A stretch of 64,000 nucleotides of DNA from Chaetoderma sp. LZ-2023a (taxonomy: Eukaryota > Mollusca > Caudofoveata > Chaetodermatida > Chaetodermatidae), in contig CM067372.1 in NCBI GenBank assembly GCA_034401795.1, forward strand, positions 35,342,351-35,406,350. The letters run 5' to 3'. The position numbers and the translations under genes are program-made. This document shows positions 49,762 through 60,519 of this stretch, piece after piece. The notes under the pieces were generated by a model. That model was not told the origin of the DNA. It saw only the letters and a list, made by a program, of their open reading frames with translations, and did no database searches. Every line of letters starts with the position of its first letter. The stretch's first letter is position 1.

Positions 49762-50176
49762 CAGGGCCGTATTTAGATATGTGGGAGCCCTTGGGGCAAA
49801 GAATGAGTGGGGGTCTGGGGGTCCTCCCCCAAAAATTTGTTTACATCTGGGTGCTCTGAGACGGCCAGAGAGTCTACTTTTAGGGTGAATTATGGCGCTT
49901 TCTTTCGTTGTATAATTATTTTATTTTGCAAATTTTCGTAATTAACATTGTTGCCGAACACCAAACAAGAATTGGGGCCCCCACAAATATTAGAATAGAA
50001 TTATAATGCATGCTTAAGAGTTCTAAACTAATAAAGTTTGCTTTAAATGTCCTATAACTTCCAAAAGAGTGCATAATTTTTTTTCTTCATTTTTAAATTG
50101 TGGGGACCCCTTGCTTGTGGGGGCCCTGGTGCTTTTGCCCCGCTTGCCCCCCCCACCCCCCTTAAATACGGCCCTG
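49762..50176. mobile_element. hAT-type MITE with perfect 8-bp target duplication
   Basis: Left end CAGGGCCGTATTTAG and right end TTAAATACGGCCCTG are inverted repeats. The element (415 bp) is flanked on both sides by GCAATAGT (49,754-49,761 and 50,177-50,184). CAGGG-type ends with 8-bp duplications are diagnostic of hAT transposons. The interior is non-coding and contains GGGGGCCC-type blocks near both ends. Confidence 0.93.
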
Positions 50177-50479
50177 GCAATAGTTAATTTAATAACGCAC
50201 CATTTCCTACCGGTTAATATTGACTGTTTTACCGATTCTGAAAATATTATCGTTTTGACCCAGCTTGATATACTAAACATTGAGATTCATCAGGAATTTA
50301 TGTGCTGAAATGCGTTGAATTGCTTTCTTGCAAAATTGTTACACTCGTTCATGTTACCGGCAATTTCGTTTGCACCACGATGATAGACGGATGCTAGTTT
50401 CACCACTGTTACAACCAAATAGCACCACGATGACATTCAAACACCACAACTATGGCATCCATATAGTCACCCCTGTCAC

Positions 50480-51045
50480 ATTTATATACCACCACTGTGG
50501 CAACCAAATAAAATCACTCTAGCATTCACATACCACCACTGTGGCAACCATATAGTCACCACTGTCACATTCATATACCACCACTGTGGCAAACATATAG
50601 TCACCACTGTCACATTCACATACCACCACTGTGGCAACCATATAGTCACCACTGTCACATTCATATACCACCACTGTGGCAAACATATAGTCACCACTGT
50701 CACATTCATATACCACCACTGTGGCAACCATATTGTCATGACTGTCACATTCATCTACCACCACTGTGGCAACCATATTGTCACCCATGTCACATTCATA
50801 TGCCACGACTGTGGCAACCATATTGTCACCCATGTCACATTCATATACTACCACTGTGGCAACCACATTGTCACCCATGTCACATTCATATACCACCACT
50901 GTGGCAACCATATTGTGACGACTGTCACATTCATATACCACCACTGTGGCAACCATATTGTCACCCATGTCACATTTATATGCCACCACTGTGGCAACCA
51001 TATAGTCACGACTGTCACATTCATATGCCACCACTGTGGTAACCA
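50480..51045. repeat. 45-bp tandem array, about 12 copies
   Basis: Units CAACCATATAGTCACCACTG plus TCACATTCATATACCACCAC plus TGTGG (45 bp). The left units have ATAGTCACCACTGTC, the right ones ATTGTCACCCATGTC. Since 45 is a multiple of 3, several frames stay open on both strands with 15-residue periodic peptides; none is supported as a gene. Confidence 0.95.
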
Positions 51046-52449
51046 CAGTATGACTGTAACAACAGCATACGACCAGTGTGCCGTCCATGTGCTATTATCC
51101 GTTGAATCGACTATGATATACACACTATATCAATACCGGAATAGCTGGCTTAGAACCAAACAGAAAAATATACGAAAATCTGTTACCGTGAACATTAATT
51201 TAAACAGTCTTCTTTCATTGCTTTACAATTGATATATTGGGATTTCAGCACAGAAATTGGATATATTTTTCAAACAGTGATGAAGAAGATTTACAGGGGA
51301 ATTAGTTTTATTTAAAAAGGTAAATTATGGACAAGTTCACAACGTAAATAATAGCAATCAAAGCCTGCAAACCCTCACCATCCCGTGTTTTGTCACATTC
51401 TAAATATGTTTTGAAGTACGAAATCCAATACTCCAGTCTAACCGAATAAGTGTAAAGGTCCTGAGTGAATGCAGACAGGGTTGAGTCCAACTGTAGACAA
51501 GTTGTCGGCTGAGACCGAGAATGTCTGAACTCATTCACACAAGCGGATCCGTCAGTGCATGGCCGGTTCCGGTGAACAGCGGTACCGAATAAGTTGCGCA
51601 GTTTCATTATGTACTTGAGATGTGCCCAACATTATGATGTCCCAATTCTACTCTACGAGCACGTCTGAAATGGTAAATGTGACATGGCTCATTGTCTACG
51701 AGCTCCTCGCTCAGCGATTTACCGCCTGCGCTCCACTCCTCTATTTAATGGTAGGCCCGGTTTTGACCAATTGCATAAATTCGTACAAGTCACTCTTGGT
51801 TCATGAAGTCATGTAAATCTGCGCAAGTTGAGTCGGAATCCGCTAAAGATGGCTTTCTGAGATAAGAGAACTGAGAGTTCAAGAATACCGAGTAGTATTG
51901 GAGATACTATACGGTAGGTAGTGCCATTTGAACGTATTCAAAAAGCCGAGGAAGTGTGGTTATAAAGTGAGCGTAGATCGGCGCTGTAGACTAGGCACGG
52001 TATAAAGGTCACGACATCTTGCCATGACCTATATATCATGTCTTTACTGGTCAGGAACAGACGTATGTAAAGAGCTGATTATCTTGGCACAATGTAGCGA
52101 TCCTTGATTTTGGGTTCTGAACGTTTATGAGTAGCCCGTATCTTATAGCAATATAGACCTTAAGTCTGTTTGTCTCAGGAGAAGCTTAATAATCAGACCT
52201 GGTTTGTCTCATGTCCGGTTTAGGCATCGCACCAAGTTTTGTTTTAATATCGAATTAGCTTCTCCATATGAAAGCGAGACATGTTTAGCGACCATGCTCC
52301 TGTCTTTGTTCTCCTTACTTCTAGAATTATAGTCAAACAAATACCCTTCAGGTAGGGTATCGTTACCGGTTCCGGATTCATGCTCCTCACACCGATACAA
52401 TTTAATAACCGATATACATAGTTTTTACTTGTTGTGATCTAATCTACTA
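51046..52449. other. Mostly unassigned; two unrecognised minus-strand frames
   Basis: Minus-strand frames at 51,607-51,308 (99 codons) and 52,400-52,209 (63 codons, GTGNDTLPEGYLFDYNSR) have protein-like composition but no family I recognise. They could be pieces of the same unknown gene as 52,450-52,843. No exon of annexin gene 2 was identified here. Confidence 0.25.
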
Positions 52450-52843
52450 AATTATAGCGGCGGGTGAAGGAGAATTTTCCACGGTATTTGTACTTGATAA
52501 GTACGTTGTTGAAGTTGTACACGAATGAGATGGGCGAGATTTTCTTGTTATCCCAAGTAGATTTTACTATACCATGGCAGTTGAGGACGGATAAACAGCA
52601 ACCGTCGATACAGTTCTTTGGCCGATAAATTCAGCTGGGAACAGTATTAGTAACTCCGACTTCCAAGGACAGCTGAGCGCCCACGTGGTTGAACAAACTA
52701 TTAGCGGCAAAGTGCCGTTCCGGGACAGCCCCGAATGTGCATTGCACACGGTACCGAGCATCGCCTACTGTGGTAGATCCACCGATAGGCGAGACTTTGG
52801 ACAGGCCGAGGGTTTGGACAAACCGACAAACAAGTGTGCCCAT
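52450..52843 (-). pseudogene. Unrecognised coding-like segment, one in-frame stop
   Basis: From ATG 52,843 one phase stays open for about 130 codons apart from a single TGA near 52,632. It reads PIGGSTTVGDARYRVQCTF, ERHFAANSLFNHVGAQLSLE, then (after the stop) CIDGCCLSVLNCHG, SPISFVYNFNNVLIKYKYR and a final TAG. It is richer in G+C than its neighbourhood and has varied residue composition, unlike a chance frame. I do not recognise the family. It may be an exon or relic of an unknown gene, antisense to and just upstream of annexin exon 52,972. Confidence 0.3.
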
Positions 52844-52971
52844 ATCAGTATATAGTATTTGAGACGGATATTTCTACCATTTGGCCGCTACAGCAGGTTC
52901 TGTTATAGATACAATTGATTTTATGCATATTATTACGAAAACTGACCTGGGTACTTTGTGTTTAGTTGCAG

Positions 52972-53047
52972 GGAACAATAATGCATGCCACGGACTTTGA
53001 CCCGGATGCAGCCGCGGAACAACTGAACAAAGCTGTAGTTGGATTAG
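52972..53047 (+). CDS. Annexin gene 2, exon for start of repeat 1
   Basis: The acceptor TTTAGTTGCAG precedes 52,972; the exon reads GTIMHATDFDPDAAAEQLNK then AVVGL plus one base, and the donor GTAAGC follows at 53,048 (phase 1). The FDPDADA-type segment followed by helix A leading to GLGT is the standard start of annexin repeat 1. It starts in phase 0, so an upstream exon probably supplies the first residues (see 32,906). Otherwise the ATG at 52,981 would be the start; the upstream phase closes at a TAG at 52,963. Confidence 0.9.
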
Positions 53048-53467
53048 GTAAGCTCAGACACGTCAGGGAATAGGTCAAGAAGAGGTCGCACACACTCATG
53101 CACACGCACACATTCACACGCATGCACGCATGCGCACACGCACACACATACCCATGCATGCGTGTAAATACGCGAGCGTATGCATGTGCCAATGAAATAC
53201 GACAATTCAATGGTGGTGCATCTTCCATTCTCACCATGTTTACGGATAACTCATACTATTTAATACCACTAACCTTTGGCATATATACCTATAGCATGTT
53301 TATATATCGTGAAATGGGTATAAGGGTATTATGACGGTGGTGATAGGCGATTGGGACTTAAGTTCTAGTGGAATCCGACAAGCGAGGCTTATTCTGAGAT
53401 ATAGAAGCAGGAGGGTAGATAGCGATGCCTGGAGGTGATTGATTTATATCTGCCATTCTTTTTACAG
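53048..53467. other. Annexin gene 2 intron
   Basis: Contains a short ACACGCACACATTCACACGC-type patch at about 53,090-53,160. Ends in TTTTTACAG. Confidence 0.85.
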
Positions 53468-53562
53468 GTACTGATGAAGAAACGATAATTCGCGTCTTGA
53501 CAAGCTGCAATAACCAACAAAGACAGGAAATAAAGGCATCGTATGAGAAAATCTACAGTAAG
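53468..53562 (+). CDS. Annexin gene 2, 95-bp exon (repeat 1, Ca2+ loop and helices B-C)
   Basis: Enters in phase 1, completing Gly, and reads TDEETIIRVLTSCNNQQRQE then IKASYEKIYSK, ending at the donor GTAGGT at 53,563 in phase 0. GLG plus TDEE is the type II Ca2+ loop of repeat 1, and the NNQQRQEI motif is the highly conserved helix B-C signature. At 95 bp it has exactly the length I know for the equivalent vertebrate annexin exon (exon 4), indicating a conserved gene structure. Confidence 0.95.
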
Positions 53563-54289
53563 GTAGGTTTCATGGAAGAGGAGAAAATGGCGAATGTCTT
53601 AGTATCTTATTTTATAATGGTTGTAAAACATATTTTAGAGAGAAACCTGGTTACCGGTGAGAACTGTATAATTCACCTTTCCAGAGTATCCAGCCATCAT
53701 ATGACGTCATATGACGTCATAATCAACTAAGTGATGTGTAGGATGACGCGATAAGCATTGCGTCATAAATCATTCTATTTGGCCCGTATTTAACTTTTAA
53801 TAGTCCGACACGTTGTACGAATTGCATGTCGTTACTATTTAATAAATATTATGTTGAATATTTAGAAACTAATTTGACTGGGCACTGTTGCTGCCTGTAT
53901 AGTTTTCTGGAAATTGATTATCAGGGAGTTCAAGGATCGATCGATTCCAAAACGAGTGACGTATGGGTGAGATGGTCGGGGCATAGCTAAAACCTGTTAA
54001 GGTCCATTGCCTTGAATGATAGAAGATGACGCGTGTCCAGCACAGCATCGGTACAGATGATGCGGACACGGATTGCAGTGACGACAGCAATGAAAGCGAA
54101 GGCAGCCAGAGAGGTGTCTAAGCCGCGTGACTGCTTCAATACACTAGCACTGTTGGCATAATGGACAAATGTCTTTTTGCAGCATTTCCTATCATTCTGA
54201 TTATTTGCATTGTACTATGAAATAGACACTTCCAAAGAAATCGTTAATATGTTACACTAAACAATTGATGGTTGTGTTGTTTCCCTCAG
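53563..54289. other. Annexin gene 2 intron
   Basis: Holds a CRE/hairpin MITE (53,680-54,005). Ends in GTTTCCCTCAG. The rest is featureless. Confidence 0.85.
53680..54005 (+). mobile_element. CRE/hairpin-family MITE inside annexin gene 2 intron
   Basis: TTTCCAGAGTATCCAGCC start, two overlapping TGACGTCA palindromes (about 53,700-53,720), TTTGGCCCGTATTTAAC, CGAATTGCATGTC, first half of the hairpin core (the second arm is deleted), then GTATAGTTTTCTGGAAATTG, GGATCGATCG and CTAAAACCTG. Also close to copy 2 (6205) in its 5' half. Confidence 0.78.
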
Positions 54290-54403
54290 GAATTGGAATC
54301 CGATCTTAAGGATGATACGAGTGGTGATTTCTGTAAAGCTATCATGGCCTTACTAACACACCCCACCTTGTATGACGCGAGAGAACTCCACAGAGCACTA
54401 ACG
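54290..54403 (+). CDS. Annexin gene 2, 114-bp exon (end of repeat 1, start of repeat 2)
   Basis: Phase-0 exon reading ELESDLKDDTSGDFCKAIMA, LLTHPTLYDARELHRALT, ending at donor GTAAGT (54,404) in phase 0. DLKDDTSGDF supplies the acidic residue of the repeat 1 Ca2+ site, and YDARELHRAL is the start of repeat 2. Its 114 bp equals the conserved vertebrate annexin exon 5. The next exon should begin with a G-x-GT-D/E motif; I could not find one before 64,000, so the remaining repeats lie outside the window. Confidence 0.95.
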
Positions 54404-55044
54404 GTAAGTGTTAGCTCAGACATACACTCAAACCTGTCTTAAGCAGACCACATTGCCACTATGAAAGATGATTGTAAGTGTCTTACAATATGATTAGTCT
54501 GTACTGCGGACTCCATTAACCGCCTGTTGGAGTCTGTAAACGCCTGTTATGCCGATGGTTGAGCTTGTCCAATAGCCCATTACACGATACCTAATGGGAT
54601 TACTTACCATGACACTATGACGTCACACATTTAGATTTTGTTGTGATATCAAACTAGTGTTATGTCATCGAATTCCAAAATGTTCATAAACAGATAAATT
54701 CTTTTCATCGAAAATGGTTGGCGTTTACAGTTCCACTAAGATGGCAAACCGACTGGTTCCTGTCTACACTCGAAAGTGGAGTCTGTGTAAAAGTTCACCT
54801 TTATGATTTGTATTTGGTATCCAAACAGTAGAGTCTTTTGAGGACAGGTGGTCTTTTGCAGAGCATACTCCTTATCCATCGAATTAATATTGACTATACC
54901 TGTTTAATAAAATAATGGTTATAATAATTACACACAGTCATTGTAATCCAGTAGGCTATCAATTTTAAAGCAATAATACATGCACAATCTTGAATATTTC
55001 ATGCAAGCAAGCTTCTATCCCGCTGCATAACATCAATGGATGGA
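54404..55044. other. Annexin gene 2 intron, no feature seen
   Basis: A single TGACGTCA at about 54,619. No downstream annexin exon recognised. Confidence 0.5.
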
Positions 55045-55400
55045 TCCGGTCTGTCAGTCAAGTATATGACGTCATGTTCAGCTACGTCATATGTAGACTG
55101 ACGTTACAATCATAACTCCGTCATGAAATTGAAAGTCCGTCATGAATTATACGTATTGTATGTCTTTGACGGATTTGATAAACATTAGGTTAGATATTTT
55201 AAAACTAATTTGCCTAAGAGCTGTTGCAAGGCAGCATAACTACCAGTGAAATTAATTTCAAAATAGTCAACAGCTTACCTGAATAGTTACCTTTAAATTT
55301 TGATTCTGTCAATTCATGATTCAAAGTATATAAATCGATCCCAACACGTGCAAAACATGAGCGGAGAATGGCAAACATGGATCACCAGCAATAGTATCTT
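55045..55400 (+). mobile_element. CRE/hairpin-family MITE, diverged copy
   Basis: TGACGTCA at about 55,068, CGTATTGTATGTC, a diverged hairpin core (TTTTAAAACTAATTTGCCTA ... AGTGAAATTAATTTCAAAAT) and the AAATCGATCCCAACACG tail. Confidence 0.7.
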
Positions 55401-55814
55401 CTACTAGTCACCTTAGAGCACACGACCTTATTACACGTTCCCATTCCTAAACACTATATTCCTCCAGCACTGACACATGCTGTCTGATGTATGTTTAAGT
55501 GAAGCGTTAATCCCATGCACCATAATAATATACCATTGTAAGCAAATAGCAAGCATTGACGTGATATTCAAAATTAAAGCTTATGGGATAAGTAAAATCT
55601 TATACACGTTTCCATCTCGTAGCCAATTTATCACAATCGTTTACTAAGATATCCATTGGTACTCACTAAGCTCGTTCCCGGTGAGATCTTACTAAAGTGC
55701 GCAGTGGCCGGTGATGTGGGACAATGTACTGCTTCACTGTTCTCAACTTCCTGATTCACATACAGTACAACTCAGAAATAAGCTAAAATGTTTCTAAAAC
55801 AAAAAAGAAACATA
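55401..55814. other. Annexin gene 2 intron, no feature seen
   Basis: No exon or element recognised. Confidence 0.45.
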
Positions 55815-56150
55815 TATGATGATGTCATATTAATTACGTCATAAATGATTCTATTTGGCCTGTCTTTAACTCTCAACGTGAATGATTCGGTTTAGTCCGT
55901 CTTTAACTCTAAATAATCCGACATGTGTATACGAATTGTATGTCTGTACTATTTAATAAGCATTCTGTTGAATATTTTGAAACTAATTTGACTGCGTCCA
56001 GTCAAATTAGTCCCAAAATATTCAATAGCTTACCCATATAGTTTTCTGGAAATTGATAGTCAGGAAGTTCAGAGATCGATCAATCCCAACACGAGCGAGC
56101 TTAGCTAGAGATGGGCGGGGCATAGCAAAAAATGGAAAGGTCCATAATGT
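55815..56150 (+). mobile_element. CRE/hairpin-family MITE, copy with short-loop hairpin
   Basis: ATGATGTCATATTAATTACG start (CRE-like site mutated), TTTGGCCTGTCTTTAAC block duplicated, CGAATTGTATGTC, then TTTGAAACTAATTTGACTGC directly facing TCCAGTCAAATTAGTCCCAA, and ending in CGATCAATCCCAACACGAGC and AATGGAAAGGTCC. The compact hairpin equals that of copy 3 (12,103). Confidence 0.78.
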
Positions 56151-57519
56151 TCTAAATATTCAACAGTACGTCTAACTTTGCTTTGGAAACATGTGACATA
56201 GATTCTGAGTTGTACTGTATTCACATTATTATATTATTCTTATATTCGCGATCTGACGTATTCACATTATTATATTATTCTTATATTCGCGATCTGACGT
56301 ATTCGCATCATTATATTCTGGTCATATAGGCCTAAACATACATCGATACAGACTCTATTTACAGTGACAGTAAATTGATGAAAGATTAACTTTCTCATTA
56401 AATATTGGAATGTTTGTTGTCAGTCAACAAGCCTACACAGTATATGCGTCTAGGTCATAATATAAATGCGGCCATGTAAACGATTCTATTCGATTTGACT
56501 AAATCAAAACTTAAGTTAATGCGCCTACAAAATAAAGTGCGCAGCGACAGATGTAACCATAGCAATCAGAGATTGCCGACCCTCGCTTTTACAGATTTTA
56601 TCGGATCCGGATTTTTCGGATTTCATGAGCTTTCGGACTTTTTTTCTTCAAAACTCGCACAAAGAGATGGAATCCTAGTGTATCGTCATTTCCGACAAAT
56701 CATCAGGCCCAGACAGAAATTGATCCGATCCGGATCCGAGTTCTTTCAGGCGGAGCATGACCGAACTCTGGAAATCCTCTTACAGGGCAAACATCAGTTT
56801 TTAGATATAGCTCCGCTCACACAGACAGACAGACCCGTTTGCAATACCCTATACTCCTTAGGGAAGGGAAAGCAGTGTGGGCGAGGGTAATCAGTGTGGA
56901 ACTGTGGATGTTGTCCACAAGGTCCACAACAATGCGCAACCTTAGACAGTTAGACAGTTAGATAGTATGCAAGTTCGGTCGAATAATGCTAGGCGATAAT
57001 AGATAGGCCATTAAATGGCAATATTAATGCCAGGAAGTACACGCTACAATGCCACGGTATTATATAACAAAGCTGTGTTCTCATTCCATGTAAGCGTATT
57101 ACAATTGATTCGGTGTACGGTGTCCACACAGACAAACATCTCTGTCTCCGCCACTTAATAGTATGATAACTTGTCTAGCAGCCATGTAGCGGGTACGTCC
57201 CTCAATATTATGGCATCCCCACAGGACTGTTATTGAACAGCTTTTTGGCACGAATATCCGCACACTTGATCGCACCATCTACAAACCAGGGCATGCTCCG
57301 GCTGTGTGATTATTAATAATTTGAGAGAATATGTTGATGAATTTCTGACACCGTCAAAATCATATTTTGTGTTTCCGATATCATCAAAACCACACATATA
57401 TGTGCGCACGTGCGCGTGTGCGTGTGTGCGTGCGTGCGCGTGTGATTGCGATGTACTGGGTTTTTTAAATGAAGGTGCAATCAGTCCTTATTCTTTGACC
57501 ATTATGTCTTGACTTCAGT
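56151..57519. other. Annexin gene 2 intron; short duplication, one unexplained frame
   Basis: A 41-bp unit (ATTCACATTATTATATTATT ...) is repeated about 2.5 times at 56,220-56,315. A 131-codon frame at 56,495-56,890 has no recognisable family and no splice context that I can support. A GTGCGCGTGTGCGTGTG patch lies near 57,400-57,445. Confidence 0.4.
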
Positions 57520-57768
57520 CAGAGTCCTTAGCTCACACGGGTTTCTCTTGATCAGCAGTGTAGCTATAGTCATGCTTCATTTAGGTATCTGCGAAACACG
57601 TTTAGCAGGTTTGTGGCATCGTCTATAAGCTTTGCAGGTGTTAACACCGAGTACGTGCAGCACATTCCAAGGACCTCTATACATGGGTTTCTTGTAACAT
57701 TCGCAGAACATGGCGCTACATTGATACTTGTTGTTATGCCACTTTCAGTGAAAATGGAGGATTCCAGT
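57520..57768 (-). pseudogene. LINE C-terminal relic, paralogous to 25,950-26,190
   Basis: Nucleotide similarity to 25,950-26,190 in several blocks (CAGAGTCCTTAGCTC, ATTCGCAGAACATGG, GTTGTT...TTCACTG). Coding frames are more decayed than in that copy. Confidence 0.5.
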
Positions 57769-57769
57769 T

Positions 57770-57965
57770 TATAAAGCAATCATATAGCGTCATAATCAGC
57801 TACGTGTAGGATGACGTCACAATCAATTACGCCGTCAATGGCGTAGATAGGTTCGTCATGAATGCTTAATTTATGACGGACTAAGCGTTGTTGTAGGAAT
57901 TGTATGTTTTTACTATTTAATAAGCATGCTGTTGTATATTTTGAAACTAATTTGACTGGCCGCTG
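57770..57965 (+). mobile_element. CRE/hairpin-family MITE, 5' half
   Basis: TTCCAGTTTATAAAGCAATC start, TGACGTCA at about 57,813, GTAGGAATTGTATG, AATAAGCATGCTG, then the first hairpin arm to CTGGCCGCTGTTGCTTC, where it stops. The complementary half appears at 58,520-58,665 beyond the tandem array. Confidence 0.72.
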
Positions 57966-58065
57966 TTGCTTCTGTTTCCGATGAGTCAACGTGCTGACTG
58001 CAACAGTGTCGGATGAGAGGATTTTTCTCTTCCTGCGTTCCTCCTCCCATGTAATGCGGCACATT

Positions 58066-58471
58066 TGTCACAAGCTTCGTTTGTAGATGGTACATGGGTA
58101 AACTCTGTCTTGTCACTAGCTTCGTCTGTAGATGGTACATGGGTAAACTCTGTCTTGTCACTAGCTTCGTCGGTAGATGGTACATGGGTAAACTCTGTCT
58201 TGTCACTAGCTTCGTCTGTAGATGATACATGGGTAAACTCTGTCTTGTCACTAGCTTCGTCTGTAGATGGTACATGGGTAAACTCTGTCTTGTCACTAGC
58301 TTCGTCTGTAGATGGTACATGGGTAAACTCTGTCTTGTCACTAGCTTCGTCTGTAGATGGTACATGGGTAAACTCTGTCTTGTCACTAGCTTCGTCTGTA
58401 GATGGTACATGGGTAAACTCTGTCTTGTCACTAGCTTCGTCTGTAGATGGTACATGGGTAAACTCTGTCTT
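58066..58471. repeat. 45-bp tandem array, 9 copies
   Basis: Units TTGTCACTAGCTTCGTCTGT plus AGATGGTACATGGGTAAACT plus CTGTC, nearly identical. The 15-codon periodic frames on both strands (minus: EASDKTEFTHVPSTD) are consequences of a period divisible by 3. Confidence 0.97.
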
Positions 58472-58519
58472 GGCTTCGTTCATCAAAACATTGGTATTTT
58501 GAGGTGTTCTAAAGCAATA

Positions 58520-58665
58520 ATTGACCGTTCCAGTTTTAGCTATGCCCAGCCCACCTAGTTAAGCTTCACCCACGCTTCGCCCGTGTTGGGATTGATCGAT
58601 CCCCGAACGCTCTGACTATCAATTTCCAGGAAACTACACAGGTAAGCTGTTGAATATTTTGACTA
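58520..58665 (-). mobile_element. CRE/hairpin-family MITE, 3' half in reverse
   Basis: TTCCAGTTTTAGCTATGCCC, GTGTTGGGATTGATCGATCC, ATCAATTTCCAGGAAACTAC, AGGTAAGCTGTTGAATATTT; the hairpin core is truncated after TTTTGACTAG. Confidence 0.75.
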
Positions 58666-60019
58666 GGTGATGCTGCCTATGCCATTGGACAGGATGTTCT
58701 GAGCGTTGTTGAAGAGTTTGATAGGCTGCTTTGGCGGTTATCCAGGTGGCTTCTTGGGCTTGGATAGCGTGAAAATTGTACGTTAACCAACAGCGTCGAT
58801 GGCTATGAGACTTTATTATGTGAGTGATTGCTTTGGAGATCCCATCAACGACTCAAAGTTTTCACGTCCAGATGCCGATGGAATGATCTTCAATGTAACA
58901 TACGGAAGGTGGTGCTGGTGGACCAGCAATTCTCAGATCTCTGACCACCCTAAGCATCTTGCCACAACAAATAATCTATGTAATGGGACACACGGTAATT
59001 GTTGTTCCTCTGATTAAAATGTAGGGATGGAGATAAACAATTTCATAAACTTGGATAAAGCTGAATAATTACTGAAGCTACTAGTTATCGGATATAGGCC
59101 TCCAGGGAATAATGTCACGTCACACGCGTTTTCTAGTCATGGTTACATTAAAGTCAACTGCATTGAATATAGTTTTGTAATTGTTGTGTACCAATGCATC
59201 AGTTCGCATTATTAATAGGATTTCTCTAGCCCTTGGCTTTATAAGCACGCTCGTGCGCGTGCACGCCCTAACGTTCCCCATCACATGTTCTCTTCCATTC
59301 ACCAATGACAGTATTTCACCCGTACGCGCATAGTTATTTCTACCTGGACTGGCTGTCATTCACCCGTATGTATATTTGCCCGGGGAATATAGTACTAATT
59401 TATACGATATTCAATAACTTAGCCTAGCTGTAGTCTGTATCGCTTGACGTCATAGATTGTTTGCCATATGACTGTCAGACAATCCGATCCCGGACATGCC
59501 AAGAGAGAGTCGGCAGGCAGGCACTATTTGAAGCCTGGATCGATACCGAGGCTTTATTTACTCATGTATGGAAAGCAATGATGCACTATATATAGTACAT
59601 AGTCAACCCTGTCTGTAACGGACACCTGCCATGCTTTCCGTAGGTAGAACGTTCCAAAACGGTCTGCGCGAGCAAAATCAGCTTTCTAGTTTTGTATATT
59701 ATATGATGTAATTAATGCGAAAATAGCAGATTGTCAATAGGTTGCAGATTAGCAAAACGTTTAGCAAAACGCCCTACGGAACAAGGCTGCTTTCTATGAC
59801 ATTGTTTGGCGGTTCTTTGACCTTTTACCACTTTGAACGCGAAAGGTCTAATGAAAAAACCCAATTAAAATTTCATATATATTCTGATGAATATTTTGAA
59901 ACTAAGCTTTCTCGGAACTGTTGCCATGAAATTGAGATTCTTGAAATTTATGGTTCAAATATTTAACCCTTGAAAAGACTGTGGCTCAAATTCTATACAG
60001 GGAGAGACTAGTGGAAGCG
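58666..60019. other. No exon recognised
   Basis: A fragment resembling a hairpin-core arm (GATGAATATTTTGAAACTAA) is at about 59,886-59,905. The 72-codon frame at 58,799-59,017 is unrecognised. One TGACGTCA at about 59,446. Confidence 0.4.
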
Positions 60020-60375
60020 TTTTAGTATTTTGAAAATAATACGACTGGAACCTGGTGCTGCCGTTGACAAAACTTGCGAATTAAATTAGCTTCAAAATCT
60101 TCAACAGAATATTCCTTAGAATTTGTCATTTCACCCTTTAACACTGATATCGGCCAAAAACTGCTTCTGCAGTGGTCTTGAGAAATGTCCATTTGCAGAC
60201 CAAGAGAAAAATTTTTTTGTTTGAATATTTATCACTGGAATGGCTGGCTCGGTTCCAGAGCCAGGCATTTCAGTGGTAAATTTTCAAAATAGTCTTATCT
60301 TGGTCTAAATTGGCATTCCTCAAGACCACGTACAGAAGCCGGTATTGGCCGGCTTCGTCATAAATGGTTTAAAGT
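60020..60375. mobile_element. Hairpin-core remnant followed by hairpin MITE family 2, copy d
   Basis: 60,020-60,115 is a degraded hairpin core (TTTTGAAAATAATACGACTG ... GAATTAAATTAGCTTCAAAA). 60,130-60,375 is a family-2 palindrome (GGCCAAAAACTGCTTCTGCA, CAGACCAAGAGAAAAA, CTGGCTCGGTTCCAGAGCCAG, complement arms). Confidence 0.78.
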
Positions 60376-60519
60376 AAGGAATTGTAGGCCTTCATCATCG
60401 GGTTTCGTAACGTGGAGTTGCAGTTTTAGTTAATTCTGATGTTATTTCGTTATTTCTTGGCGGATTGAAATCAAAACTGGGCAAAACGTTCCTACTAGCA
60501 TGTAATATCAGCCTTGTGA

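Noticed and set aside
50482-51232. His/Cys-rich periodic frames resembling zinc fingers
   Set aside because: The spacing comes from the 45-bp unit; no C2H2 linker or finger spacing is present and both strands are open.
56495-56890. 131-codon frame in the annexin gene 2 intron
   Set aside because: No family recognised, no splice sites in context, and the TCCGGAT-rich text is locally repetitive.
57913-58558. 15-residue periodic proteins on both strands
   Set aside because: By-product of the 45-bp array; no start context, domain or splice evidence.
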